From positions 13,754,388 to 13,818,387 of the forward strand of contig NC_051855.1 of NCBI RefSeq assembly GCF_905115235.1: 64,000 nt of DNA. Direction: 5' to 3'. The notes under the pieces are model-generated. The model worked only from the letters and a program-made list of their open reading frames with translations. It did not search any database and was not told the origin of the DNA. Every line of letters begins with the position of its first letter. The first letter of the stretch is position 1. A program made the position numbers and the translations under genes. Positions 1 to 13,000 of the stretch are shown here, piece by piece. The DNA comes from Hermetia illucens (lineage: Eukaryota > Arthropoda > Insecta > Diptera > Stratiomyidae).

Positions 1-1093
1 GATCCATAGCGGAAACCAGCCTACAGTGATGTCAAGTTTCGAGATGCACCTTAATGCAGATTTTCAATATGCAGTTTCGTGAAAAACACGAAAAATCTAA
101 AGGACCACGAATTTTGCTTTGAAATTTCTGCAGCGTTTTCGGGGATAGCTAGGCTAACAATTCTAGAAAAATTAACGTCATTTAATGACTTATTGTGCAT
201 TTGGACAGTACACCATGTTTGACTTGGAAACAATACTTTCCTTCATCCAAAATATGGGATAGCAGATACTAATCCAAACCAGCCCACAGCGGGCTTAAAG
301 AAACACCTTGGTACCTTCCACGTCTGATTGGTGATTTCGCTGATGTTTGTCAGGACACCGATGGCTTCGTGTTGCATTCGGGTTGATTTTCTACAAATAT
401 AACGCTTGTAGTAACCACAATTATGACATGGAATCAAAGACTGATTTTTAATCGATATTGGTTGCCACAATATTTTGAGTTTAGAATATCGCCTAAAAAA
501 TGGGAAATGTGGATTCGTTTGGAAGTAGTGAGTGCAAAGTTAACACTATAAAAAATGCTTATATTTAAAAAAACGCGCTATTTGAAAAAATTGCATAAGT
601 TTTTGAAAAACGTTGGCACTCTACAATCGTAGGAAATCCCACATTTTACAGATTCGGTTCCATTGTTATGTTAATTACATCAATTGCACTAGATTTTGAA
701 ATGGTTATCGCAATGCAAATATTAACATTGACGTACTAATCAACCAGCTACTGCTAAGCCCGTCACTAGTATGTGAATGTTCCTCCATGTATACAGAATG
801 TTACATTTGATACTTTCGATGCAAGTATAATGGCTTTTCCCAAGGCGGAAACCTTCACCATTAGGGGAAAATTGAAGTTGAGCTTTTATAAAGAAGCATC
901 TCAGCTACAAAGGTTGGAATCATGGTTACCTTTCTTTACATGAATAAGCGTTTTAATGAGTCATACACCTATTAAAGCTCTTGGTTACTATTTTTTCACC
1001 AAAGAGATGTGTACTTTACTGGCATTCACTTTTTCTTTACTTTATTCATTTTAATTTCCTCCGCATTTACGAGCGCATGCAATTCAATTTCAG
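1..1093. other. Intronic sequence upstream of the first visible Dscam exon
   Basis: No convincing coding exon is seen here. The stretch ends at the acceptor (polypyrimidine then CAG) at 1091-1093, so it is most simply the tail of a Dscam intron. The segments near 8-30 and 268-290 resemble each other (both carry AACCAGCC/T..ACAG), which hints at a diverged repeat, but I cannot assign a family. Short minus-strand open frames (51-233, 243-470) have no recognisable domain. Confidence 0.6.
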
Positions 1094-4000
1094 TTGGTTC
1101 CAAAGAGAAGATGGTGATTCCCCGCTAAAAACAGGACGTGCAACCATTCGCCATGGTTCACTGGTAATTCCATCCGTGAAAAGTATAGACAGTGGCACCT
1201 ACTTTTGTACAGCGACTAATAGTGAAGGCAGCGAAACTTTGGAAGTTAAAGTATCAGTTATATCTTCGCTCTCCGCACATATTCAACCCTCAAGGCAAAC
1301 AGTAGATTTAGGCAAATCGGCGGATTTAGTAAGCAACCTTCAAAGCAACCCATGGAGTTTGAAAACAACTTGAAAAATATCTTCTACTTTTTTTTCCATT
1401 TCTGAATGTTTAGACATGCACTACCTCCGGCTTTCCACAAAATAAAATCTGGTGGCTAAAGGATGGACAACCGTTGCGAACGGGGTCGCGAGTTCGTCTT
1501 TTTGACCAGGCATCCGTGAAAATTACATCAATTACGAAGGAAGATAAGGGCATGTATCAGTGCTTTGTTAAAAATGAACACGATTCAACACAGGGAACAG
1601 CAGAACTGCGACTTGGTGGTAAATATACAAATTCTTTGATAGAGTACATTATTTCAAGCGACATTGCGAAGAATTGCGCACAGAAGTGATGGAACAGTAT
1701 TTTTATATCTGATTGAAATTAAATAGATACTATGCCAGTGTACTATGCCTCTGTACTGAAGAGCAATAAAGTCACTCTACACTATACATATATCGACAGG
1801 GTTGCCACGATACACATTTAGATTGAAATTCCCAAATAAATTTTTAGAGCTTTGTTTGTTTTATGGTACTTCAGTCAAAACCCTTGCCTGTGAATATTAT
1901 TTTTTTGGGGGGGAACTTAGTAAGAACGTCAAACCTCCTCCCCAGCATTCTATCAAAATACATGCCCTCTTACACATGAACAGATACATTTGTACAAAGC
2001 TAGGGAATTTAACTGAAAATTCAAATGAAATGCAGTGGAACATCTCAATTATCATAGTACTTTCTGAAGCAAGTGCTAGTACAGGCATAAGTTGTTAACG
2101 GAGGGGTGAAATATAGTATTTATTTGGAGAATGCATTTTAAGAAACTACCCAGCCGAAAAATCTGGAAAAAATCGGAATAGATTGCCGCGCCAAAGATTA
2201 TTATTATTATTATCTCTTCTTAATGGAGCCTACGCACCATCTTACACGGTTCTCTACAATTCCCCCAGGAAGTCACGAGACGCTTGCACCCCAAATCTAT
2301 TCTTTTGTGCCATGTGTCGTTGGGTCTTGGGATTATGAATTTCATTGCAAGGCATAGCCAGCAATGAGGTGGTGCCCCTTACTTAAAATGTGGTCTACCT
2401 ACTGCCGCTGCCGCCTTCTGATCACATTGTCCACGGGTAACTGGCCTGGGCGCAGGCGAAGTTCTTCGTTCGAAATTGTATCAGGCTAGCGTACCCCGAT
2501 GACAAGTTGCAGGAATGTGTTGAAGGCTTGGAACTTTCGAGTAGTATTGGTGGTCAGTTTCCATATGCTACTCCCACATAGCAACAAGGAAAGATCCCTT
2601 TCTCCAGCCAAGGCAGCATGAAGAACGTCACTGAATACAGGAAGAAGTAATATCAACGACAAAATACAACCCTGAAGAACTCCACTTAACACGTCAAGGT
2701 CCTTTGAGATCTTTTTCTTCTGATAATAGCTGTTCGTTTCCACGGAGTATCACACCTACGGAAAGCACTCAGGACACACTCTCTCTCCAGCTACTAATAG
2801 CAGCAACAGATTCGAAGGGGGGCGACAGGGTTACCTCTGAGCACCAAATATTCTTACACAAAAAAAATCTACAAAACCTGAAACACCGAGCTTCCGGTTT
2901 CAAACTTGTTTCATCACTGATGCTGCCTTTTCATTCAAATTCTTCTTGTGTTTTTTTTTTTAATTAATATTTTCAGAAGTTGCTCCACAACTGGTATACA
3001 AATTCATCGAGCAAACAATGCAGCCCGGACCATCGGTTTCCCTGAAATGCAGCGCAACTGGAAATCCAACACCACAAATTACTTGGAATTTAGACGGTTT
3101 TCCCTTGCCAAATGTGAATAATTTATAATTTATAATGAAATATAAAGATTATGATGCAATACAAAATATCGGCACACATCCTATGAACAAAGATATATAA
3201 CGAGTTATTTTCATATAGGGCCTATTTTTGTTTCCATAACTATTGCTCACAGTGGAAAGATTTAATTGTTTTGATATATTGTATGAGCTGAAAATATTGG
3301 AGCAAAATTGAATATGCATTTATTTTAAATAAATTTCGTTTAATGGAAAAATGGCCCCGAAAAAAATTATTCAGAATAATTTGAGGCAGCCAATAGATTG
3401 CAATGGATTCTTTTTTTTTAATCTTTAAGGATCTCTCACCAAGAGATAAGAAATTATACAGAAAAATACATAAACAAATTGTCGTCGCTATAATCGAATA
3501 TAATATTGCTCTATTCTGTATTATTTTTTACAAAGTGACATCTTCGTCATTTTAACACAGTCTCGTTTTCGATGCATGCTTCTTCCCACGAAAATATCCT
3601 TCGTCAATCGATAAAACTACTATTTCAAAAAAACAGAATGATCGTCTGATGATTGGTCAGTATGTGACAATGTTTGGCGATGTCATAAGCCATGTGAATA
3701 TTTCGGCAGTTAAATCAGAGGACGGCGGAGAATATGAATGTTCAGCTAAGTCAAGAGCAGGCAGTGTCACACATTCAGCCCGTTTAAATATTTATGGTAA
3801 AAGTATATTTTAATTAAATTTAAAAAAAAAAAAGTAATTCTGTCATTTTCCATATTTTCTTTCTCTAAAAAATGTAGGCATGCCATATGTGCGTCCAATG
3901 TTACCAATTTCAGCAGTAGCAGGCAAATCGTTAACTATCAAATGCCCTGTTGCAGGCTATCCCATTGAAAATATTGTTTGGGAAAAAGGTAGGCGCAATT

Positions 4001-7000
4001 TCGGTCATTGTTTCCTTCCTTAATATAAAGGAGAAAAGTAACCTAACAATAGGTGCTCAGTATATAGGGTGTCCTGTTTATGATGGTACAAATTTTAATG
4101 GTGGATACTACTAGAAATTTTATGTAGTTCCCGAAAATGATATCAAATCTGGGATTGAGGAAGTGAGAAATTGTGATTTTCTTGGAAAGGTCAAGCCTTT
4201 TAACACTATTCAGGAAAAACGATATAACTCTGTAACGGTAAAAGATGGAGTGCCTATCCCATGGACGAATTTTCCTTAAAATAAGTGGTAAAATCCACCA
4301 TTAAAATTTGTACCACTATAAACGGGGCGCCCTGTATATTTGATTGCCAGTTTTTACTATATTTATCACTTCCTTCTCAATGATTTGTTAATTAAAACCA
4401 GACAATGTACGCTTGCCAACAAATATGTGACAGCGGGTCTATAATGGTACCCTTTCTATGGAAAATGTTCAACGCGCGGCTGATCAAGGTACCTATTCGT
4501 GCATTGCTCGAAATAAGCACAATCATACTTCCCAGAGGGCAGTTGACGTGAAAGTCTTAGGTAAATACCAATAAAAATAGCAATATTCATGTAATAAACT
4601 CCTCCAAATTATATATAAAAAAATATAAACATAAATATTAAATGAAATTTCCTTAAAATTTACTCTCATTTATTCTACAATGTTGTGTTTTTTTGCACTG
4701 CACACTAATGGTAATAATTTGATGGATCACCACAAAAAAATCACGGAAATGCACCAATAATAAAACATGAATTTATTTGTAATATGCACGTCTAATATAA
4801 AATTGCATTTGCTGTTATGTGACGCATATATATATATTGTATAATTTCATAGTACCGCCAAAAATTACTCCGTTCTCATTTGCACGCGATTTGAATGTTG
4901 GTGATAGGACCAGCATTCAATGTGTAGTGGTCACTGGTGACCTTCCATTAATGTTTACGTGGCTGAAGGACAATCAGCCTATTCTTACGGGGTCGTCATC
5001 ATTAAAATCTAATTTAATTACGGACTCCCATTCTGCTAATACAATGAAACATAGTGGTAGTGGAACCACTGTTGCAGTTTCTGAAGACGAAAAGGATAAT
5101 GGGATCACCAATGATGGTCGCATAATAATTCGTCAAAATGATGAATTCACAAGTGCTCTTAGCATAACGAAAGTGTCCAGAGCACAGAGTGGCACATATA
5201 CCTGCCGCGTACAAAATGATGCAGCCGTAGTAACTCATTCGGCGCAGTTGAGAGTGAACGGTATACTCGGAAGTTCCCAAAGTTTCTTCAAATTAGCATG
5301 CATAGAAGTCCCTACCCTATATCTATAGAAGTATGCCATCAGTTCATTAAACGCAATTGCACGCGAACTTATGCCCAAATTTAGGATATTATTAGCCGCG
5401 CAACTAAAGCACCTTATTTATTTGATTTTTATGATACAAAAACTCATCAGCGCTTTATTAATTATCAACTTAAAGCATCGCCATTATTATTCATCAGAAA
5501 AATTTATCAAAGTTCGTTTTGAAAGACTGCCGGACAAAGTAAACGGCCAGCACCGTAATATGTCTATTTTTCATTGGCTTGGATATCAGGATACACCTAA
5601 TTCTCTTTTTACACAAATTTAATTTAACACGAGTTAACATTTCGTATATGTCGCGTAAAAAGGGAATCAGATGTATCCATATTATTGCATGCAGTTGTGA
5701 GGTAGATTTTTGCATGGAATTTTTTTCTGATGTATTTTTTGTTGTTTCAATAGTCAATCATTCAGTCAACCATTATTTGAGAAATGGATTCGAAAAAGAA
5801 GTTTGCCAGCAATGTAATCAGCATATCTATATTTATTAAACTTTGAGACCAGGATGAGTTTCTTCCTGTTTTACTTTCAGTTCCACCACGTGTAGCACCA
5901 TTCAATTTTGAAGATGATATAACAGAAGGGATGAGAACACAACTCATGTGCTCAAGTAGTCAAGGTGACCAACCGTTTAATATAACATGGATGCGTGATG
6001 GTCATTTAATTCAAGTGGGACAGAATCGTGATAGCATTGGTCGCAAGGATGGCGGCAATGTTGTCATTGGTGAAGAAACAATGGGAAGTGATCACACCAT
6101 CACAATTAATGACTACCCACCATACTCGAGCATTCTATCCATCCATAATGTTACATCAAAACATAATGGGAACTATACATGTTTAATAACTAATCGAGCG
6201 GGGACTGTTGATTATACTGCCTTCCTGTCAGTAGCTGGTTCGTACAACCATTCCATATGCATCTCTCTGAACGTCACGCACCTGCACTTTGGATAAATTT
6301 TATACGCACTTAATATATACACCAACTATGCACTGAATAATATAAATATGGCATATATACTTGTATTCTAGTTTTATCAAGCCAAGGTGTTACAATTTAT
6401 CATGTCATTTCTCAGAAACAGCTAACCCTACGCTGCTTCCTTTGAAGTAAATATCTTCTACAGAAGAATACTTTCAATATATTGAAAACAATTGCACCAG
6501 TTAAAATTGGTTAAAAGTGAGATAACCGATGGCGATATTACGGAATTTTCAGACTAGTGCATTGAGAAACCAATTCGAAGTTACTATGTTCAATATTCCT
6601 GACAATTCTATTTGAATTACTTTATTACAACTATTTCTGAACTCTGCATGTTTGATAGCATTTAGTGGTTGCTACAAGTTCGTCTATTATAAAAACAATT
6701 GTATTATATCAATATATCGTCGACACAACGCTAAAACCGCATTAATTAACTCACTTTTTGTCTCTGAGATCCTTACAGTCATCATTCAACATTTTTCAAC
6801 TCTATTTTTAAGACTTTATCTAAAATTGGTTCAATGTCTGCGAATCTTTTCTTAGTTATTTTTTTAAGGCTTTGTGTAAAGCAAAATCATATTAAAATCG
6901 GTCGATTATACACTGGTCGATTATTGATACGAAATTTAGTGAGTAACATTATCTTACGTGGAGTGCAAAATTCATCCTGCTCTCGAGTTCGATGATCAGA

Positions 7001-10000
7001 TATCCCGACTCGACTTCCCTGTCGCACGCAAGTCTATCAAGTTTAACTTTCGTAAGTCTAGCTTCGAAGGTCTGAACTCAGTCCTGACGGCAATTAACTG
7101 GGTTCCTCTCCTTGGTGGAAATCGCACGTTACTAGCAAAGTTGTTATAGGTCGAAGTTGTCGCTTTTGTTCAAATTTAGCGCAATCTAAAACTTTGTATG
7201 TTAGTATCGCCGGCATTTCGGTTTCCGGACTTGTTTATGATTGGAGGAGGACGCATTCAAGAGGCTACCATACCAGATTTTAGCAGAATGTGGGATTCAT
7301 ACCAAGTAAACCTGCTCCTATATTCTCCTTTCTTTTTCTTTACGGAACTCTTACGAGGGATTACTTCTGGCGTATATCTACATATTAATAGTGGACTGTA
7401 TTCGATTATGTTTTCCGCTACTTCTTCATATTGGCGGTTTTGGCATTGTACCGACGATGTAAATGGTGATGTAAATTTGTGTGTTGTATGTTTTGTTTAA
7501 ATACTTGAATTTTAAGAGCTATTTCCTTCAATGAGTTAACCCAATTGTCGCATTAAATGCAGTCCCACCCCGTTGGGTTATTGAGCCACAAGATCAAAGT
7601 GCGGTCTTGGGCAATTCGATTGTGATTATGTGCAAGGCTGATGGTTTCCCGCACCCAAAAGTTCAATGGAAACAAGCGATAGGTAAGTAATAATATGAAT
7701 ATCTAATCGAAGGACGAGATTTAAGATGATTTCATAATTTCAGGCGAACAAACTAACGAGTATCGGGAACTGAATTATGCATCTGATAACTCTGGGATTG
7801 AAACTTATGAAAATGGATCCCTTGTTATACAGCAAGTTGCTCGTGAGCATGAAGCTTACTTTCTATGTCAAGCAAGTAACGGCATCGGTGCTGGATTAAG
7901 TAAACTAATAAAGTTAACAGTACATGGTGAGTGATAAGATAATCTGACTGAAGCCTTTCCTATTTTCGCCTCATATTCTAGTTGGGCCTCATGTGACCGT
8001 TTTCAGTCAAAATGAATCTGTGCGACGAGGAAACCGTGTTACCTTAAAATGTATTGTTCATGGGGACGAACCGCTAGATGTTTCATGGCGTGCTAAAGGA
8101 AATCGTATTGATCCAACATATGACATTCGTTATCATCTAAGAAATTCGCCTATTGATCGTGGTATAGAGTCTGAACTTACCCTTGTACAAACATCGCTTT
8201 CAGATCGTGGCGAATATTCGTGTGTGGCTTCCAATGCCTATGGACACGATCACGCTGCAATTCATCTTCAAATTGATGAACCTCCAAATTTCCCAAGAAA
8301 CTTTCATTGCATCGAACTAAGTAGCCGATCAATTACTGTAGGGTGGAGCCCAAACGATCAAAGCATGATAGGATTACAATCCCATCATAGTAGATTACAA
8401 AAAATCTCAGGATACATTCTACAATATAAAGAGGCACAAGGTGGGTAGGATGCCTATTTTTTTAGAAATGTTATCTGATTCCTTTTTATCAAACTCATAG
8501 ACGGTTGGCATGAGCACAATAAGCTAATTTTACCTGGAAATAGCACAACCGCACAAGTCAACAACCTAAAACCTGCTGTGAGCTACCACTTCCGGTTATT
8601 TGCAGAAAATAACTTAGGAAGAAGTGCTGCTAGTGAAATATTGCATGTGCAAACTGATGCCGAGGTTCCTGGAGGCAAACCGCAAATGGTCATCGTTAAA
8701 CCGATAGCACCACAAGAATTACTAATTACATGGCGTCCCCCTGAACGCGAGTTGTGGCATGGTGAACTTTTAGGTTATACGATCGGATACCAAAAGCATA
8801 ATACCCCAGATCCTTCATATAATTATACAAGGATCGGAATCCCAGGTGGCGATGGAATGAATGATTTTCGGCTAACTGGATTGGACAAGTATACACAATA
8901 TGCTGTGACGGTTGCTGCCTATAATATTAAAGGGGATGGTCCACCTAGTGATACGGTATTGGCACACACTTTAGAAGATACACCTAGTGCGCCACCAGAA
9001 CGAGTTTCCTGTAAATCGCAGTCATCTCAAAGTATTAACATATCATGGTTTGAACCACCGAAAAATAATCATCACGGCATAATTCAAGGATACAAAATTC
9101 TCTTTGAGCCGGCCAATATCGATATCGACTACGGAAAGCGCGAAACCAAGGTTACAACCTTGTTAACCACTGTCCTATTCAACCTGGAGCCCTTTACTAA
9201 CTATAGTATTCAAGTTCTAGCATTTACTCATGCTGGGGATGGAGTTGCTAGTCCCACAATTAACTGTATAACTGAAGAGACTACCCCGGGGGCGCCAGAA
9301 AGGCTTAAGGCCGTACCAACCTCTGAAACGTCAGCTATTATCAGCTGGTTGCCGCCACGTCGACCAAACGGGATTATCACTAAATATACCATTTATATTA
9401 GAACTCTCGGCAAGGATATCAATTCTGTAAATGTAGAGTATGAAGCATATGCTGCGGAAATGATTCTAAATTGTAGTAATTGTAGCGAGCAAATTGAAAC
9501 AGTCTACTCTAAGCGTCATTCTAAAGCTCCGTTTACCCTCACATGGCATTAGAATGGACTTTTCTGGGCAATAGTCTATCAATGAGTCCATTTTAAAGCT
9601 CAGCCTGTTATCAAATTATTGCAAAACTGCACCGCCCATATACATAGAATGAATCATTCCTGCATGCTCATTCAATCATTATATTTTGTTAAATACTAAT
9701 ACAAGTATTTCATTTAGGGCAACAGCAAAATCCAGTACGATACTCCAGCACACAATAGCTACTTTGAGATTAAAGATTTATCGTTGCATGAAATCTACGA
9801 AGCATGGGTAATCGCATCAACTCGAACAGGACCAGGGCCGAAAACAGCAGCGATTAAGTTAACATCTAGCCGAACCATACCAGCGGCCATTATATCCTTT
9901 GGTCAAACCTTAAGCGTAAGTTGGCGTATCGACGTCAATCTTCCCTGCGTATATGTGGGAAGCCCCAAGGCCACAGCTGATTGGAAAGTCCTTAATCAAA

Positions 10001-13000
10001 AGTAAATCAAAAATTATAATTTTATACCATTCTATTCATACTTCCACTCTATAAATATAAGGTCCAATAAATTGAAGTACAGATTAGAAGTCAACGATGA
10101 AAACACCCTCACTTTGCGTAATGTCCAAAGGCACCATGAGGGCAACTACTCTTGTACAGTACGCAATCCTTTGGGTTCGGATCATATAACATTCCAACTG
10201 TTTGTTCAAGGTAGTTACTCTTATTTTTTCGTGGACATCTAGATCATATTCGACGTATTTCAGTACCACCATCAGCACCTGAGCTACTGGTGGTTGCGAC
10301 TACTATATATTCCATATCACTTCAATGGCGCATTAGTGACAGTGGTGGGGCGCCACTTAAGGGATTTATTCTTCAATATCGCCAAGAATTCGCAGACTGG
10401 CAAGAACTTCAGATCGACCGACGTTTTAATGCATATCTCTTTGAAAATTTTCAGTGTGGTACACGGTATCAGTTTACAATATCAGCATTCAACAAAATTG
10501 GTACAGGACCATTCAGTAACGTAGAAACAGCGAAAACTAAGGGTAAACTTACTCTAGTTAGAAGTATAAATTTACTTATTGCAACAATTACAGGTGATAA
10601 GCCCGTATCGCCTCGAAAGAATCATTTGATTAGATCAAATATTACCTCCGTTTTATTAGAACTCGCTTCTTGGCAAGACGGGGGATGTCCTATATTATTT
10701 TTTTCAATAGAATTTAGGAGACCGGGTCTCAATACTGACTGGATTGTGGTGTCAAGCAACGTTGCAGCCCAGGTAATCCTCAAAATAATCTTTCATTTGT
10801 ATTTTAATAATCGTGGTTTCTAAATAGGCCAGATATACAATAGGCGATTTGGAACCCGCGTCAGCCTATAATCTGCGAATAACAGCTCATAATAATGCTG
10901 GAACAACGATAGCAGAATATTATTTTGAAACTTTAACAGTGACGGGATTTGTTATGAACGCAGGAGTGGATGGAGGTGATAACTTTATGAGGAATAGCAA
11001 ATCGTTTTTAGCTGATCCTCATCTTTTCGCCATCTTCATTGTTATATCTTTTGTCATCGTATTTTCCACTATTGGGATATGTTTTTGTTTGAAGAATTGT
11101 AAGTACCCGAAATTAATCTTAGATTCGCCATTCGTTGATTCACTCAAAATATACTATTGTTTGGAAGGACGAAATAGTTGGATTCCTTATGTAACAAAGG
11201 ATCATCCAACATGGCGCCATACTATAGTGACGTCTGCCAATGCGCAGGAAGACGTGATCAAACCTCATATCTTTTCAGACCCCCGATTAATATTTGGGCG
11301 TAATGATCTGACTCGTACCAACGTTTTAGATTCAAAAAATCCTCAGCTATCCGATTCCCATCATTCACAGCAACAAGGACAACCACATCGCGAGCAATTT
11401 TACGCAACAGTTCGCAAATTGTCTGCGCAACAATCACCACGCGATTCGGAGTCTGGTCTCGAACGAATCCCCGAGTACTCAGAAGATATTTACCCCTACG
11501 CAACATTTCATCTTCCAGATCATGAGAATCAGTCTAGCAATTCAGGAAATCGTGGACCACGAAAAGGTCTGGTTTACGATTCCAGAGATAGTACATTAAG
11601 TACTGGTAGTACTGCAGCAACTTTGAAGATCTTGCGTCCACCAAGTGTCAATTCTGCTCCTCCGCCTTCAACTAACATTAGTACAGAAAAACGCAATCGT
11701 CGCAAATCGAAAACAATCAAATCAGAATCCGAGGAATATGACAGCTTAAATTCAGATAGCGATTTAAGTGAAAGGGGAAGTGGTGGTGGTACCGGCGTGG
11801 TTGGAACAGCTAGTCGTACTGAATCAACCGGGCACTTGGACGATCCCGAGTTATTAAATTTTTCAAGTATGTGCATCATGCATGAATGAAATATTCAAAC
11901 TATATACTTAGACCTCGCTTTTCTGCGATTTTATGGAAGAAACAAAGTAGTCCTGGCAATTTACGATTCCAGATTAACAAAAACGTTCGCGATTGCAAGT
12001 GCGGTCCTTTAAAAACTGTCTTCTAATAACGAACAGCTAATCAAACCCATCATAGATGTTTTAATTCTTAAAAAAAGATTATGTATAGAGACACTACGCC
12101 GTAATAAAACCCTAATCCCCAGAACAGCGAGGTCTCTTATGAAATTACAATAAAACTATGAAATAAAAGATAAAATTAGACATTTTTTTCCTTATTCTAT
12201 CTAATAAAAATATATTTATACTAATCTACGTAGATCACGCTCACAGTCCTGCGAGTAACCCTAACAAGGAGCGGCTATCAGTTTTCGCAAGACCACCTCT
12301 TCATAGTAAGTTAGTATATTTTTTACTCGAGTTCTTCTATGTTAAATACTATTTACTTAATCTTTTGAAATTCAGATTTAAGGACATTAAAATTGAATAA
12401 GTGCTTTAGTCCTGCCTGTTAGTTTGCACGTACTCATTAAATTTTGAAAGGATTTGCTTTGGGAAGGCCAACATCTAATTTTTCATTATTTTATTTCATA
12501 TTACTATGTTGGCTGTTGTTCTACTCGTTCAAATGGTTATTATTTTCACATCAAATGTCTCCTAGTATGTGAGCATGACTGAATGCTTCTGTTTTACTGT
12601 TTTGTACTGTTTATAACCGTGTTAGAAATTAGGAAGAAAAAAGAACTCGTATTCAAATATTACAATAAAGTGAATCAGTACTATAAGCCGTTGTTAACGA
12701 ACAATTGTTCAGATATTTTTCGAGGATCTTTTAGAAATTCGTCTCTTATAGCAGGGTATTCTTCATTCCTGAAAATTAAAAATATTTAACAGCAAACTCA
12801 GCAAACTGAGAAAGACCAAATTTATGTATAAATATTGGTAAAACTTAATATAAAAATACATAAGGGACGGTGAGTTAGATGTTGAAATATTCGTTTCCTT
12901 TTCGCTATTATTGATTCTATAATGAATGTCATTGGGTGTTGTTTGGAAAGAGTCTTGCATAAAATAAATCAATTTGGTATATTTCCGCTTGATGTAATAT

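Noticed and set aside
5494-5839. Overlapping open frames on both strands in the intron between the Ig7 exons
   Set aside because: No domain, and flanked by well-defined Dscam splice sites. The overlap with an inverted repeat explains the mirrored frames.
6652-7500. Possible third Ig7 exon
   Set aside because: Frames here lack the VPP start, Ig cysteines and Trp, and have no phase 1 acceptor-donor pair.
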